DNA of 64,000 nucleotides, from assembly GCF_012396315.1 (NCBI RefSeq), contig NZ_JAAXPF010000002.1, forward strand, positions 209,251 through 273,250. The letters run 5' to 3'. The translations under genes were made by a program, and so were the position numbers. The first letter of the stretch is position 1. The number at the start of each line of letters is the position of its first letter. This document shows positions 33,491-41,853 of this stretch, piece after piece. This DNA comes from Corynebacterium mucifaciens (lineage in GTDB: Bacteria > Actinomycetota > Actinomycetes > Mycobacteriales > Mycobacteriaceae). Below the pieces are notes generated by a model. It saw nothing but the letters and a program-made list of their open reading frames with translations, was not told the origin of the DNA and ran no database searches.

Positions 33491-34539
33491 GTATCTGGGT
33501 AGCCGTGCTTCTCATCGTCGCTCTGTTGGCGGTGAACGCGTTTTTCGTCGCTGTCGAGTTCGCGCTCGTCTCCTCGCGCAGAGACCGCTTGGAATCCCTG
33601 CTGGCCCAGGGCAAGACCAAGGCGGAGGGAGTGCTGTACGCGACGGAGCACCTTTCCATCTACCTCGCGGGCGCACAGTTCGGCATCACAATCGCGTCGC
33701 TGGTGCTGGGCAAGGTGGCGGAGCCCGCCATCGCTGCGTACATCGAAGCGCCGTTCGAGTCGCTCGGGCTGCCTCCGGGGCTTCTGCACCCCGTTTCCTT
33801 CGTCATCGCGTTGTTGATCATCTCGTTCCTGCACATTCTGTTCGGAGAGATGGTGCCGAAGAACCTTGCCATCGCGGGCCCCGAGCAGATGGCGATGTGG
33901 CTGACTCCCGCGATGACAGTGTGGATGAAGCTCACCCGCCCCGTCATCGAGCTGCTGAACTGGGTTGCGCGGAAGACGCTGCTGCTGTTCGGCATCGAGC
34001 AGCGCGACGAGTTGGAATCCACCGTGGACCAGGAGCAACTGGCCAGCATGATCCAGGAGTCCCGTGAGGAAGGTCTGCTGGACGCGGAGGAGACGGTGCG
34101 TCTTGCCAAGGCCTTGCGCCAGGAATCGCGCCAGTTGAAGGAAGCGATGATTCCGCTCGCCGGGTTGAAAACCATCCCCTACGATCCCCGCGGCATCCGC
34201 TTGTCCGTAATCGAGGAGGCGGTGCAGGAAACGGGGTATTCGCGTTTCCCTGTGCGCATCGACGCGAGCTCCCTCGCCGGATACGTTCACGTCAAAGACA
34301 TTCTGGATCTCATGGAACACCCGCAGGGCGATCCCCGGGTCTCCCTTAAACGCATCCGGCCCCTGACCACAATCGAGGCCACCCAGTCCATGGACGATGC
34401 CCTCGCCCAGCTGCACCGTCGCTCAGCGCACATGGCTGAGGTCCACGACAATGGCCGGCTGGTGGGCGTCGTAGCGCTCGAAGACCTGATTGAGGAATAC
34501 GTCGGCACCGTCTCCGACTGGACGCACGAGGCGGATTAA
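33487..34539 (+). CDS. CNNM/CorC-family membrane protein with CBS pair (second copy)
   Basis: A 350-residue protein with DUF21 and two CBS domains, lacking the C-terminal CorC/HlyC domain found in the first copy. The first CBS region begins KEAMIPLAGLKTIPYD. ATG overlaps the upstream stop by four bases (ATGA) and its own stop overlaps the next start by one. Tandem long and short copies are common in actinobacteria and may form a heteromer; this is inference. Confidence 0.9.
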   Translation: MSIWVAVLLIVALLAVNAFFVAVEFALVSSRRDRLESLLAQGKTKAEGVLYATEHLSIYLAGAQFGITIASLVLGKVAEPAIAAYIEAPFESLGLPPGLLHPVSFVIALLIISFLHILFGEMVPKNLAIAGPEQMAMWLTPAMTVWMKLTRPVIELLNWVARKTLLLFGIEQRDELESTVDQEQLASMIQESREEGLLDAEETVRLAKALRQESRQLKEAMIPLAGLKTIPYDPRGIRLSVIEEAVQETGYSRFPVRIDASSLAGYVHVKDILDLMEHPQGDPRVSLKRIRPLTTIEATQSMDDALAQLHRRSAHMAEVHDNGRLVGVVALEDLIEEYVGTVSDWTHEAD

Positions 34540-35399
34540 TGCAGGTACTCGCCCCCGATGAGTACCTGCCCCGAATTGCTGCGCACGAAGCCCGCGCCGA
34601 ATACTGGACCGGCCCCCGCGTGGCGCGTCGAGCCCGGGGCGAGTATCACCCCGTGTGGGATTTCCTCTTCGACTACTACCCCCTGCGGCCATCGCACTTG
34701 AAGCGCTGGCACCCAGGGGTGGGGGTCGCGCTTGCAGACGCAGCTGAGCTTCCGCACGCGCAGTGGCGCGATTACACCGTCGACGGTAACGGCACTGTCG
34801 AGGTAGACCCCCGAATCTTCCTCGCCCACCGTCGAGGCGATGCGGAAGAAGCGGCGGCGATCCTTCGGTCCGTCGAGAAGCGGGATGCCCACTTCGACTG
34901 CTTCGGAATGCACGAGTGGGCCATGGTCTACCGCACGGATTCCCCGCGCCACAGCCTCCCGCTGCGCCTCGGCGCCGAAGGCACGAACGCGGTGGTGGAA
35001 TCGCACACGATCAAGTGCTCGCACTTCGACGCGTTCCGCTTTTTCACCCCGGCCGCGCGCCCGCTCAACCTGACGGTGCTCACACGCGACGGCCAGGCGC
35101 GCAGCGACCAAGCCGGCTGCGTCCATGTGAGCATGGACCTGTACAAATGGGCGCTCAAGCTCGGCCCGCTCGTGCCCGGTGAGCTGCTGATGGACTGCTT
35201 CGAGCTCGCCGCAGATGCGCGGAAGCTTGATATGGAGGCGTCCCCGTACGACTGCCGCGAACTCGGCTTCGGCGTGGTGGCGGTGGAAACCCCCGAAGGC
35301 AAGGCCCAGTACGTGGCCCGCCAGCGCGAACTGACGCGTCGCGCGCAGCCGCTTCGCCGACGGCTTGTCGCGGTCATTGACGCTGCGTGGCACGGCTAG
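34539..35399 (+). CDS. Conserved protein of unknown function (often labelled 3-methyladenine DNA glycosylase)
   Basis: A 286-residue protein starting one base inside the previous gene. Conserved blocks include WTGPRVARRARGEYHPVWDF, LFDYYPLRPSHLKRWHPG, DCFGMHEWAMVY and HFDAFRFFTP. I recall relatives annotated as a DNA glycosylase, but no helix-hairpin-helix or other glycosylase motif is visible. The many conserved Trp, His and Asp residues suggest a pocket. No signal or membrane helix. It is translationally coupled to the CNNM pair, so a role beside ion handling is as likely. Confidence 0.7.
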   Translation: MQVLAPDEYLPRIAAHEARAEYWTGPRVARRARGEYHPVWDFLFDYYPLRPSHLKRWHPGVGVALADAAELPHAQWRDYTVDGNGTVEVDPRIFLAHRRGDAEEAAAILRSVEKRDAHFDCFGMHEWAMVYRTDSPRHSLPLRLGAEGTNAVVESHTIKCSHFDAFRFFTPAARPLNLTVLTRDGQARSDQAGCVHVSMDLYKWALKLGPLVPGELLMDCFELAADARKLDMEASPYDCRELGFGVVAVETPEGKAQYVARQRELTRRAQPLRRRLVAVIDAAWHG

Positions 35400-35447
35400 A
35401 CTCTGCACCAGGCTTTCACTCAATCGATTGAAAAGGCGGCAGACCCG

Positions 35448-36851
35448 ATGGCAAAGCACGCAAACGGTAAGAACACTTACGCGCTGTCGGGAGGTGCCAT
35501 CGCGGTGCTCGTTGCGCTCGCGCTCATCATCGCCGGTGTCGTGTGGTGGTTGACCAGCCGCAGCGATGGGGACGTCGAGGCTGAGCAGCGCGACTGTGTC
35601 GCGGGCGATCTCGCGCTTCCCGTTGCAGCCGTTGACAAGGTAGTGGGACAGTCGCTTATCGACGCCTACGGTGACACCCACCCCGTCGTCCGAGACTTCT
35701 GCGTCCAGCCGCAACTCGTGGATGAGGTTGCAGGCGCTGCCGTCTACGTCGCCCCGGACACCGGCGTCACCCGACAGGTGCTCGACAACGCCGGCCGTAC
35801 CCAGGCTGTGTCCGACCCGCAGCCTGTGTACGGCCAAGCGGTTGGTGTGGCTGGTAGCGTCGAGGTGGCGCTCGAGGATCTCACTGTGGATAAGGTGCGG
35901 TTTCCAGTCGGCGATGACCCGGTAGCCTCTGCCCTAGTGGCAGCCCAGGTGGCGGGCAATGACAACGACGCCGTGCAGGCGCTTACCGCCCAGCGGGTTG
36001 AAAGCGCCGCGGATGTTGATACTGGCAGCGGCCAGTTCGTCGCCACCGGCGAGCACGGGGTTCCGAATGGCCTCACGTTCACGCCGGTGGGTGCAGACGC
36101 CGTCTACGTCGCCTTTCCGCTGAACCAGGACGACAGCGTGGATGAGGATCAGGCCCGCGCGGGTCAAGACTTCGCGCGCTTCGCGGCCGACGCATTCGAC
36201 GGCTCCGCGAAGGACCAGCCCGTCATCCCCGACCTCGTCTGGGCCGCAGCGCTGCCTTCCGGCGGGGAGGCGCTCACCGCCGACACGAGGCGAGAAGATG
36301 CCGCGGCAGAAAGCCGCGCTCTCAGCCCGGAGAACACGCTGTTCCTGTTGGACACATCTGACGCCATGGCCCCGTACATCCAGCCCACGAAAGACGCAAT
36401 CGCGAGCGCGGCGCTCGAGCTCGGAGAGCAAGACAAGCAGGTTGGTCTCTGGAACTATTCATCGCCGCTGAATCCGGGGGTTGCGGTGGGCTACCGCCAA
36501 AACATCACGGTCTCCCCCGACGCGGATTCGGTCGCGGTAGCGGTTCGTCGCTTCCTCACAGGAGGCTCGCCTCAGACCCGTGAGGCAGTAGCAGCCGCCG
36601 CAGACACTTACGGCAGCTGGGACACTCCGGTCCGCGTTGTGGTGGTAACCACCGGTACCGCCGATGCAGACGACGATGACGCGTTCGCCGACGACGTACG
36701 CAAAGCGAGCGGGGACAACGTGCAAATCTCGGTCGTCCACGTAGGAGACAGCGAGCCCGATGCGGCCCTCGCGTCTGTCGCAGCTGCAACAGTGGACGCA
36801 GCACAAGCGGATGACATCGCCGGCGCCGTGAACAAGGCCGCCGGGCTGTAG
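35448..36851 (+). CDS. Membrane-anchored VWA-domain protein
   Basis: A 467-residue protein with one N-terminal membrane helix (about 14-36), then an extracytoplasmic part. The C-terminal half (about 298-465) looks like a von Willebrand A fold: it starts FLLDTSDAM, in which the MIDAS Asp-x-Ser-x-Ser is changed to DTSDA, so metal binding may be altered. The middle part (about 50-280) resembles a substrate-binding lobe. Acidic overall. AAAGG just upstream is the ribosome site. Likely surface adhesion or assembly of wall complexes; unproven. Confidence 0.75.
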   Translation: MAKHANGKNTYALSGGAIAVLVALALIIAGVVWWLTSRSDGDVEAEQRDCVAGDLALPVAAVDKVVGQSLIDAYGDTHPVVRDFCVQPQLVDEVAGAAVYVAPDTGVTRQVLDNAGRTQAVSDPQPVYGQAVGVAGSVEVALEDLTVDKVRFPVGDDPVASALVAAQVAGNDNDAVQALTAQRVESAADVDTGSGQFVATGEHGVPNGLTFTPVGADAVYVAFPLNQDDSVDEDQARAGQDFARFAADAFDGSAKDQPVIPDLVWAAALPSGGEALTADTRREDAAAESRALSPENTLFLLDTSDAMAPYIQPTKDAIASAALELGEQDKQVGLWNYSSPLNPGVAVGYRQNITVSPDADSVAVAVRRFLTGGSPQTREAVAAAADTYGSWDTPVRVVVVTTGTADADDDDAFADDVRKASGDNVQISVVHVGDSEPDAALASVAAATVDAAQADDIAGAVNKAAGL

Positions 36852-36869
36852 CGGACAGCGGGCAAGACT

Positions 36870-36909
36870 AAAGCCCGGGCTGGTGGGAGAATTCCCAGCC
36901 CGGGCTTTT
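36870..36909. terminator. Bidirectional terminator
   Basis: A perfect stem AAAGCCCGGGCTGG with its complement and a ten-base loop, followed by T's on the plus strand (and A's before it, T's on the minus strand). Between the convergent VWA and MerR genes. Confidence 0.93.
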
Positions 36910-36920
36910 GCAATGGCAGC

Positions 36921-37487
36921 TTACGAGGTCTTGCGGCGGCGGCGATCCGCCAGCTCGTCGAATCCGATGACGTTGCCGGCATCCTCCGACATGATCCGCT
37001 CGGAGGGGAAGGCCGAGATCGTGCCAGTCAGTTCCTTCATAATCTGCGGCACTGCGATGCCGAAGACGCCCTGGCCGCCGCCGAGGAGGTCGATGATCTC
37101 CTCATTGGAGCGGCACTCGTACACGGTCACTCCGTCGGAGACGAGCGTGATCTCTGCGATGTCGGAGACGCCGCGGTCACGCAGCTTGTCCACAGCGAGG
37201 CGGATGTTCTGCAGCGAGATCCCGGTGTCCAACAGCCCCTTCACGATCTTAAGCACCAAGATGTCTTTGAAGGAGTACAGGCGCTGGGAACCGGATCCCT
37301 TCGCGCCGCGGATGGACGGGCGCACCAGGCCGGTGCGCGCCCAGTAGTCGAGCTGGCGGTAGGTAATGCCGGCGACCTGGCAGGCGATGGGCACACGGTA
37401 GCCCACCTCGTCGGACGGGCCGACGTCGAAAAGCGATTCTTGGACCGCTTCCACCTGGCCGCCGCGGGTTCCCTCGATGTTGCTCAT
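36921..37487 (-). CDS. MerR-family transcriptional regulator (Rv1830-like)
   Basis: A 188-residue MerR protein with the DNA-binding domain at about 30-100 (AGITYRQLDYWARTGLVRPS is the core helix-turn-helix and wing). The C-terminal part (about 110-170) lacks the cysteines of metal sensors. Place and sequence match Rv1830 of M. tuberculosis (growth/division and antibiotic recovery regulator) and the second MerR gene of the C. glutamicum odhI cluster. Its promoter carries an inverted repeat in a long spacer, suggesting self-regulation. Confidence 0.88.
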   Translation of the reverse strand: MSNIEGTRGGQVEAVQESLFDVGPSDEVGYRVPIACQVAGITYRQLDYWARTGLVRPSIRGAKGSGSQRLYSFKDILVLKIVKGLLDTGISLQNIRLAVDKLRDRGVSDIAEITLVSDGVTVYECRSNEEIIDLLGGGQGVFGIAVPQIMKELTGTISAFPSERIMSEDAGNVIGFDELADRRRRKTS

Positions 37488-37525
37488 GTAATTACTCCCA
37501 TGAAAGTTTGCTGTGTGCCTAAGGG

Positions 37526-37557
37526 CTATTAAATGCGAAGCATACGCAGCCGGTCAA
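37526..37557 (-). promoter_or_regulatory. MerR-type promoter/operator of the Rv1830-like gene
   Basis: Minus strand: TTGACC, then 18 bases to TTTAAT (or 20 to TAATAG). The spacer holds ATGC, TTC, GCAT (37533-37543), overlapping the -10 edge. Over-long spacers with a central dyad are the hallmark of MerR-regulated promoters. Confidence 0.5.
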
Positions 37558-37584
37558 TAGTCACAGGCGCAACACGCCGAAACT

Positions 37585-37601
37585 CTCAAGTAATACTTGA
37601 G
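37585..37601. repeat. Inverted repeat near the 3' end of the DUF151 gene
   Basis: CTCAAGT, AAT, ACTTGAG. It lies five bases past the stop of the DUF151 nuclease gene and upstream of the MerR promoter. On the plus strand a TTTT run follows; on the minus strand AGTTTC. Could be a weak terminator or an operator. Confidence 0.5.
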
Positions 37602-37605
37602 GGTT

Positions 37606-38166
37606 TTACCCGTCCTTGGGGTTATCGTCCCCCAGATCGGCATCCTCCACGCCGAGGCTTCGCATGAGCGCTTCGAAATCTGCGTCGGCCTGGGCGTCCC
37701 CACTAGCGGAAACCGACTGGCCGTTGAATCCCTCCACCTCGATGTCCGCCTGCAGGTACCGCTCGGCATCGTCCTCGGAGATGAACACAGCCGCCTCGGC
37801 AGCGACAGTGTCATCCACCGCTAACTCCATATCAAGCTCGTGGGCAAGCAGGAGGGCGTCGGAGGCGCGAAGGTCAATTTCCACTCCGCTGTCAAGCGTG
37901 AGCGTGGACATGAACGTGCCGTCAACGTAGCTGGAGAGTTCGAGGCTCGCGGCCCCGTCGACCGAAGTGCGGATCAGCTCGGCCATCGCGTCCACCGGCC
38001 GGGGTCGGCGGGGCGCCCAGCCGCTCAGGCGGGCGGCCAGCTCGGCACCCTCCATAGGCGGGAGCCAGACGGGAATGCACCGTCCGTTTGAGGGGCGTTG
38101 AAGCAGTGCACAGAGGAAATCCTCCGGCCCGACGGGAAACACCCCGACGAGGGTTACGCCCTCCAT
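37606..38166 (-). CDS. Bifunctional nuclease family protein (DUF151)
   Basis: A 186-residue DUF151 protein. Family hallmarks: LCALLQRPSNGRCIPVWLPP near the N-terminus and LRASDALLLAHELDMELAV at mid-length. The family is named for a plant DNase/RNase homologue; the bacterial role is unclear. The acidic tail (about 150-186, Asp/Ala-rich) is not part of the fold. Overlaps ftsR by 13 bp. This order (ftsR, DUF151, second MerR) equals Rv1828-Rv1829-Rv1830. Confidence 0.88.
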   Translation of the reverse strand: MEGVTLVGVFPVGPEDFLCALLQRPSNGRCIPVWLPPMEGAELAARLSGWAPRRPRPVDAMAELIRTSVDGAASLELSSYVDGTFMSTLTLDSGVEIDLRASDALLLAHELDMELAVDDTVAAEAAVFISEDDAERYLQADIEVEGFNGQSVSASGDAQADADFEALMRSLGVEDADLGDDNPKDG

Positions 38167-38918
38167 GAGCTCCCCAATTGCGCGCGCAGCTCGTTCTTCA
38201 CTAACGACGCGTGCAGGGACACCACTAGCGCGGACATCTGCTGGGCGATTTCCTCCGCCTTTTGCTTCGCTGTTTCCTTGCCCGACTTCGCCACCGGACC
38301 TGCCACTTGGTTGATCATGTCGGCCTGTCGGGACGCGGCTGTACGCAGCGTTTTCAGGTGGCGGGCGTCAAAGCCGAATTCCGCCAGCGAGAGCGCGGTG
38401 GTGACGGTACGCACGTCGTCCGCCGTGAACAGCCCGGCGGCATCGGGGGTGATCAAGCCAACCTTGATGTATTCCGCCACAGTCTGCGCATCCGTCTGCG
38501 CCTGCTCTGCCACATCCGTGTCGGTCAGCTGCGTCGCGGCCGGTGCTCGGAAGTTTTCCGGGGAGATCATGGGCTCGGACTCACCCGCGGTCAGGATCGC
38601 GGTGACATGCCCGGAGTCCATCGCCTCGAGCTGCTCACGAATGACCTTCAGCGGCAGGTAGTTGTCGCGCTGCGTGACCAAAATGTAGCGCAGGCGCTCG
38701 ACGTCCTCATCGGTGAAGCGACGATAACCCGAGGCGGTGCGCTGCGGGGTGATCAGCCCCTCCGACTCGAGGAAGCGGATCTTAGAGACGGTCACGTCCG
38801 GGAACTCAGCGCGAAGACGCTCAAGCACCACGCCGATGGACATTGTCTTGGCGGGTTTGGCGGATTTCGCTGGCTTCGCGGCGTTGGCAGCGGTAGCCGT
38901 CTGACGGATTGCGCTCAC
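38154..38918 (-). CDS. ftsR: MerR-family cell-division regulator FtsR
   Basis: A 254-residue MerR protein, orthologous by position (just after odhI) to C. glutamicum FtsR and Rv1828. The winged helix-turn-helix lies at about 25-95 (VTVSKIRFLESEGLITPQRT, then SGYRRFTDEDV). The C-terminal effector domain (about 145-250) has no metal cysteines. FtsR activates ftsZ in C. glutamicum. A Lys/Ala repeat precedes the domain (KPAKSAKPAKT, 15-25). Separated from odhI by 20 bp. Confidence 0.9.
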   Translation of the reverse strand: MSAIRQTATAANAAKPAKSAKPAKTMSIGVVLERLRAEFPDVTVSKIRFLESEGLITPQRTASGYRRFTDEDVERLRYILVTQRDNYLPLKVIREQLEAMDSGHVTAILTAGESEPMISPENFRAPAATQLTDTDVAEQAQTDAQTVAEYIKVGLITPDAAGLFTADDVRTVTTALSLAEFGFDARHLKTLRTAASRQADMINQVAGPVAKSGKETAKQKAEEIAQQMSALVVSLHASLVKNELRAQLGSSWRA

Positions 38919-38938
38919 TGGGTCGAACTTTCCTCTAA

Positions 38939-39364
38939 CTAGTTGCCTGCGGTGATGAAGACGAGACGGAATTTACCGATCTGGATTTCGTCCCCGTCGG
39001 TCAGCTCCTGGGAGTTGCGCGGCTCGCGGTTGACGTAGGTGCCGTTAAGCGATCCGACGTCCACAACCTCGTAGCCGCCCTCGCTGCGGCGGAACTCTGC
39101 GTGGCGGCGCGACACAGTCACATCGTCGAGGAAGATATCTGCCTCCGGGTGGCGGCCGGCGGTGGTGGAATCCTGGTCCAGCAGGAAACGAGCACCGGCA
39201 TTGGGCCCTCGCTTGACCACGAGCAGTGCTTCCCCCTCCGCGAGCTGGTCGGCCCCTGCGACGGAATCCACGGAGGACGCGGCACCGGACTCCATTTCCT
39301 TGAGCAGGTCAGCGCGGAACACCGAGGTGGTTTCGACCTGGTTCTGCGGCGTGCTTTCGCTCAT
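38939..39364 (-). CDS. odhI: FHA-domain regulator of 2-oxoglutarate dehydrogenase OdhI
   Basis: A 141-residue protein. N-terminal ETTSVFRADLL holds the Thr pair (12, 13) phosphorylated by PknG-type kinases; the FHA domain spans about 50-137 (GRHPEADIFLDD, SRRHAEF, GSLNGTYVN). Unphosphorylated OdhI binds and inhibits the OdhA subunit, steering 2-oxoglutarate toward glutamate; phosphorylation makes it bind itself and releases the enzyme. AGGAGTT lies six bases before ATG 39364. Confidence 0.96.
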   Translation of the reverse strand: MSESTPQNQVETTSVFRADLLKEMESGAASSVDSVAGADQLAEGEALLVVKRGPNAGARFLLDQDSTTAGRHPEADIFLDDVTVSRRHAEFRRSEGGYEVVDVGSLNGTYVNREPRNSQELTDGDEIQIGKFRLVFITAGN

Positions 39365-39406
39365 GGGTAACTCCTGACTTTCGAGTCGTAGTTGAGATCT
39401 CTCGCC

Positions 39407-39412
39407 ATAATA
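39407..39412 (-). promoter_or_regulatory. -10 element of odhI
   Basis: TATTAT on the minus strand, 42 bases before the odhI ATG. No clear -35. It lies inside the gap after secA2. Confidence 0.4.
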
Positions 39413-39451
39413 GCGCCCGGCCTTGGAGCGGGTGCGGCGACTGGAGGGTGG

Positions 39452-41743
39452 TTAGCGGAAAATGTTGCCGATGCCGGAGATGATGGAGTTCCCGGAACCT
39501 GCAAGCGGGTTATCGGAAACCATGTACGTCCACGTCGCGCTGGGACGCTTCCACCCCGCTGCCGCAAGGTGCGCTCCATCTGCGTCAATGCGCACCTCGT
39601 CGAACGTCTCCGCCGCTGCCGCCACGGCGCGGTTGGCCAGCTCCTTGAACTCGCGCACCGCGATTCGGTGGTATTCGTCGATCGGCGTTTCCCGGGCAAT
39701 GGCGCGCAGATGAATGGATTCGCGCACGTCATCCATGAGCGCTAGGTACTCGGACCACTCGGCGTCTAGGTGGTAAAGCATGATGTCCCGGGCCGCCTGC
39801 TCCAGCGTCGCCGCCGGCAGGTGGGACAGTTCAACAGCCCGCTGCGGGCAGCGTTCGGCCAACTCGCGCCACGCAGTGTCGGTGTCCAGCAAGGTAGCGC
39901 GGCGCTCGTCCACGATATCGCGGTGGTCGGCGAGCAGCTTGTTGTACTTCCAGGTCTGGGAGTGAATTTCCAGCAACTGCCCTTCAGTCACGCGCTGGCA
40001 GTGCTCGATGAAGCTTTGCGCGCGGTTGCCGGTGATGCGGCCGTCTGCTTCTGGACGGGCGGTGAACTGCTCGCCGTCACCGCCGGTGGTGACGATGTCG
40101 TCTTCCAACGACACGAAAAACACACTCGAACCCGGGTCGCCCTGGCGGCCTGCACGCCCGCGCAGCTGGTTATCCAGGCGCGCGGTGCGGTGGCGTGCGG
40201 TGCCCAGCACGGCGAGGCCGCCGAGGGCAGCCACCTCATCGTGGTCGCGCTCATCGGCGCCCCCGAGCCGAATGTCGGTACCGCGGCCCGCCATTTGGGT
40301 GGACACGGTCACGCGCCCGATATCGCCGGCCTCGGCGATGATCCGCGCCTCCTCGGCGTCGTTTTTCGCGTTCAGCACGTTCACGGCGATCCCCCGCGCC
40401 CGCAACGAATCGGCCAGCGCCTCGGACTCCGCCACGTCGTGGGTTCCCACCAGCACGGGCTGCCCGGTGGAGTGAATACGCGCAATCTCGTCGACGATCG
40501 CCTCGTTCTTCTCCCCCAGCGTGGCGTAAATGCGGTCCGCTTCGTCGAAACGCTTGAGCTCTTTAGCGCGGTCGATCACCGCGACGTGCAGCCCGTAAAA
40601 GGAACGCAGCTGGTCGGTCGCCTCCACCGCGGTACCTGTCATGCCGCACACCAGCGGGTAACGGCGCATTAGCGCCTGTAGCGTGATCGAATCCAGGATG
40701 CGGCCACCCTCGGAAACATCCAGCCCCTCCTTTGACTCCACGGCCGCCTGCAACCCGTCGGGCCAGCGCTGTAGATCCGCCACCCGGCCCCGGGAGGCGT
40801 CGACGAGTGCGACCTTGCCGTCGTTCACGATGTAGTGCACGTCCCGAATCAGCAGCGCCTTGGCGTGCAGCGCCAAGTTCACCCGCACCAGGGTAGAGCC
40901 GATGTGCTCGTCGGAGTACAACGAATCGATGCCTAGCAAACGCTCGACCCGGCGCGCCCCGTCCTCGGTGAGAAACGCATTCCTTCCCTCGGCGTCGATG
41001 GTGTAGTCCCGGCCTTCGTCCAGATGCGAGACCGCCTCGGTGATCTGGCCGGTTGCTTGCGTAGAGCCCTCGGACCCTGCGAGCACGAGGGGCACGAGCG
41101 CCTCGTCGACGAGCACGCTGTCGGCCTCGTCCACCAGCGCGACGTCGGCGGGCACCTGCACGGTGTCTTCGCGGGAAGTGATCTGGTTGTCCCTGAGGTG
41201 GTCGAAGCCGAACTCTGTCACGGGGGCGTACACCACGTCGGCGCGGTAGGCCGCTACGCGCTCATCGCGGGTGGAGGTCTGAGTCACCGCCGCGACACGC
41301 AGGCCGAAAAACTCCACCAACGGGCGCATCCATTCGGCATCGCGGGCGGCGAGGTAATCGTTCACCGTGATCAGGTGCACGCGCTTTCCCTGCAACGCGA
41401 ACCCCGTGGCTGCCATCGCGCCAACGAGCGTCTTGCCCTCGCCCGTGGCCATCTGGATTACATCGCCCTCCAGCAAACGCAGCACCGCCTGGTTCTGCAC
41501 CTCGAACGGGGTCATGCCAAGCGTTCGCTGCGACGCCACCGACAACCCGGCGAGGAACCGGGGCGCGTCCGACACGGCGCCGTCGCGCACGGTGGCTCGG
41601 ACGGTCTCGGCGAGCGAAGCGTCGTCGAGAAGCGAAAGCTCGTCGATGAGCCCGTGGGCGTTCGCCACAACCGCCTTTGACTTCTTGTTGTTGCGTTCCG
41701 TGGTGGAGCCCATGGCCTTCCAGAACCAGTCAAACCTGCCCAT
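39452..41743 (-). CDS. secA2: Accessory secretion ATPase SecA2
   Basis: A 763-residue SecA paralog, shorter than housekeeping SecA. Walker A-like MATGEGKTL, DEAD-like VDEADSVLVDEA and the second nucleotide fold (TVSTQMAGRGTDIRLGG) are visible; the C-terminal zinc/SecB-binding tail is absent, as in SecA2. It exports a small set of proteins. ATG 41743 (MGRFDWFW) starts the conserved region, eight bases after TATCCT, without a ribosome site: probably leaderless. It heads the odhI-ftsR cluster by position, as in C. glutamicum. Confidence 0.93.
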   Translation of the reverse strand: MGRFDWFWKAMGSTTERNNKKSKAVVANAHGLIDELSLLDDASLAETVRATVRDGAVSDAPRFLAGLSVASQRTLGMTPFEVQNQAVLRLLEGDVIQMATGEGKTLVGAMAATGFALQGKRVHLITVNDYLAARDAEWMRPLVEFFGLRVAAVTQTSTRDERVAAYRADVVYAPVTEFGFDHLRDNQITSREDTVQVPADVALVDEADSVLVDEALVPLVLAGSEGSTQATGQITEAVSHLDEGRDYTIDAEGRNAFLTEDGARRVERLLGIDSLYSDEHIGSTLVRVNLALHAKALLIRDVHYIVNDGKVALVDASRGRVADLQRWPDGLQAAVESKEGLDVSEGGRILDSITLQALMRRYPLVCGMTGTAVEATDQLRSFYGLHVAVIDRAKELKRFDEADRIYATLGEKNEAIVDEIARIHSTGQPVLVGTHDVAESEALADSLRARGIAVNVLNAKNDAEEARIIAEAGDIGRVTVSTQMAGRGTDIRLGGADERDHDEVAALGGLAVLGTARHRTARLDNQLRGRAGRQGDPGSSVFFVSLEDDIVTTGGDGEQFTARPEADGRITGNRAQSFIEHCQRVTEGQLLEIHSQTWKYNKLLADHRDIVDERRATLLDTDTAWRELAERCPQRAVELSHLPAATLEQAARDIMLYHLDAEWSEYLALMDDVRESIHLRAIARETPIDEYHRIAVREFKELANRAVAAAAETFDEVRIDADGAHLAAAGWKRPSATWTYMVSDNPLAGSGNSIISGIGNIFR

Positions 41744-41853
41744 AGGGGGAAAGGATAACGCCAAGGTGTCAAACGGTTGCTGTGGCGATTAATCTGGCTG
41801 CGAAAGTACCCGTGGCGCACCCGTCGCCCAGCCGCAGGAGGATACGGCTACCC

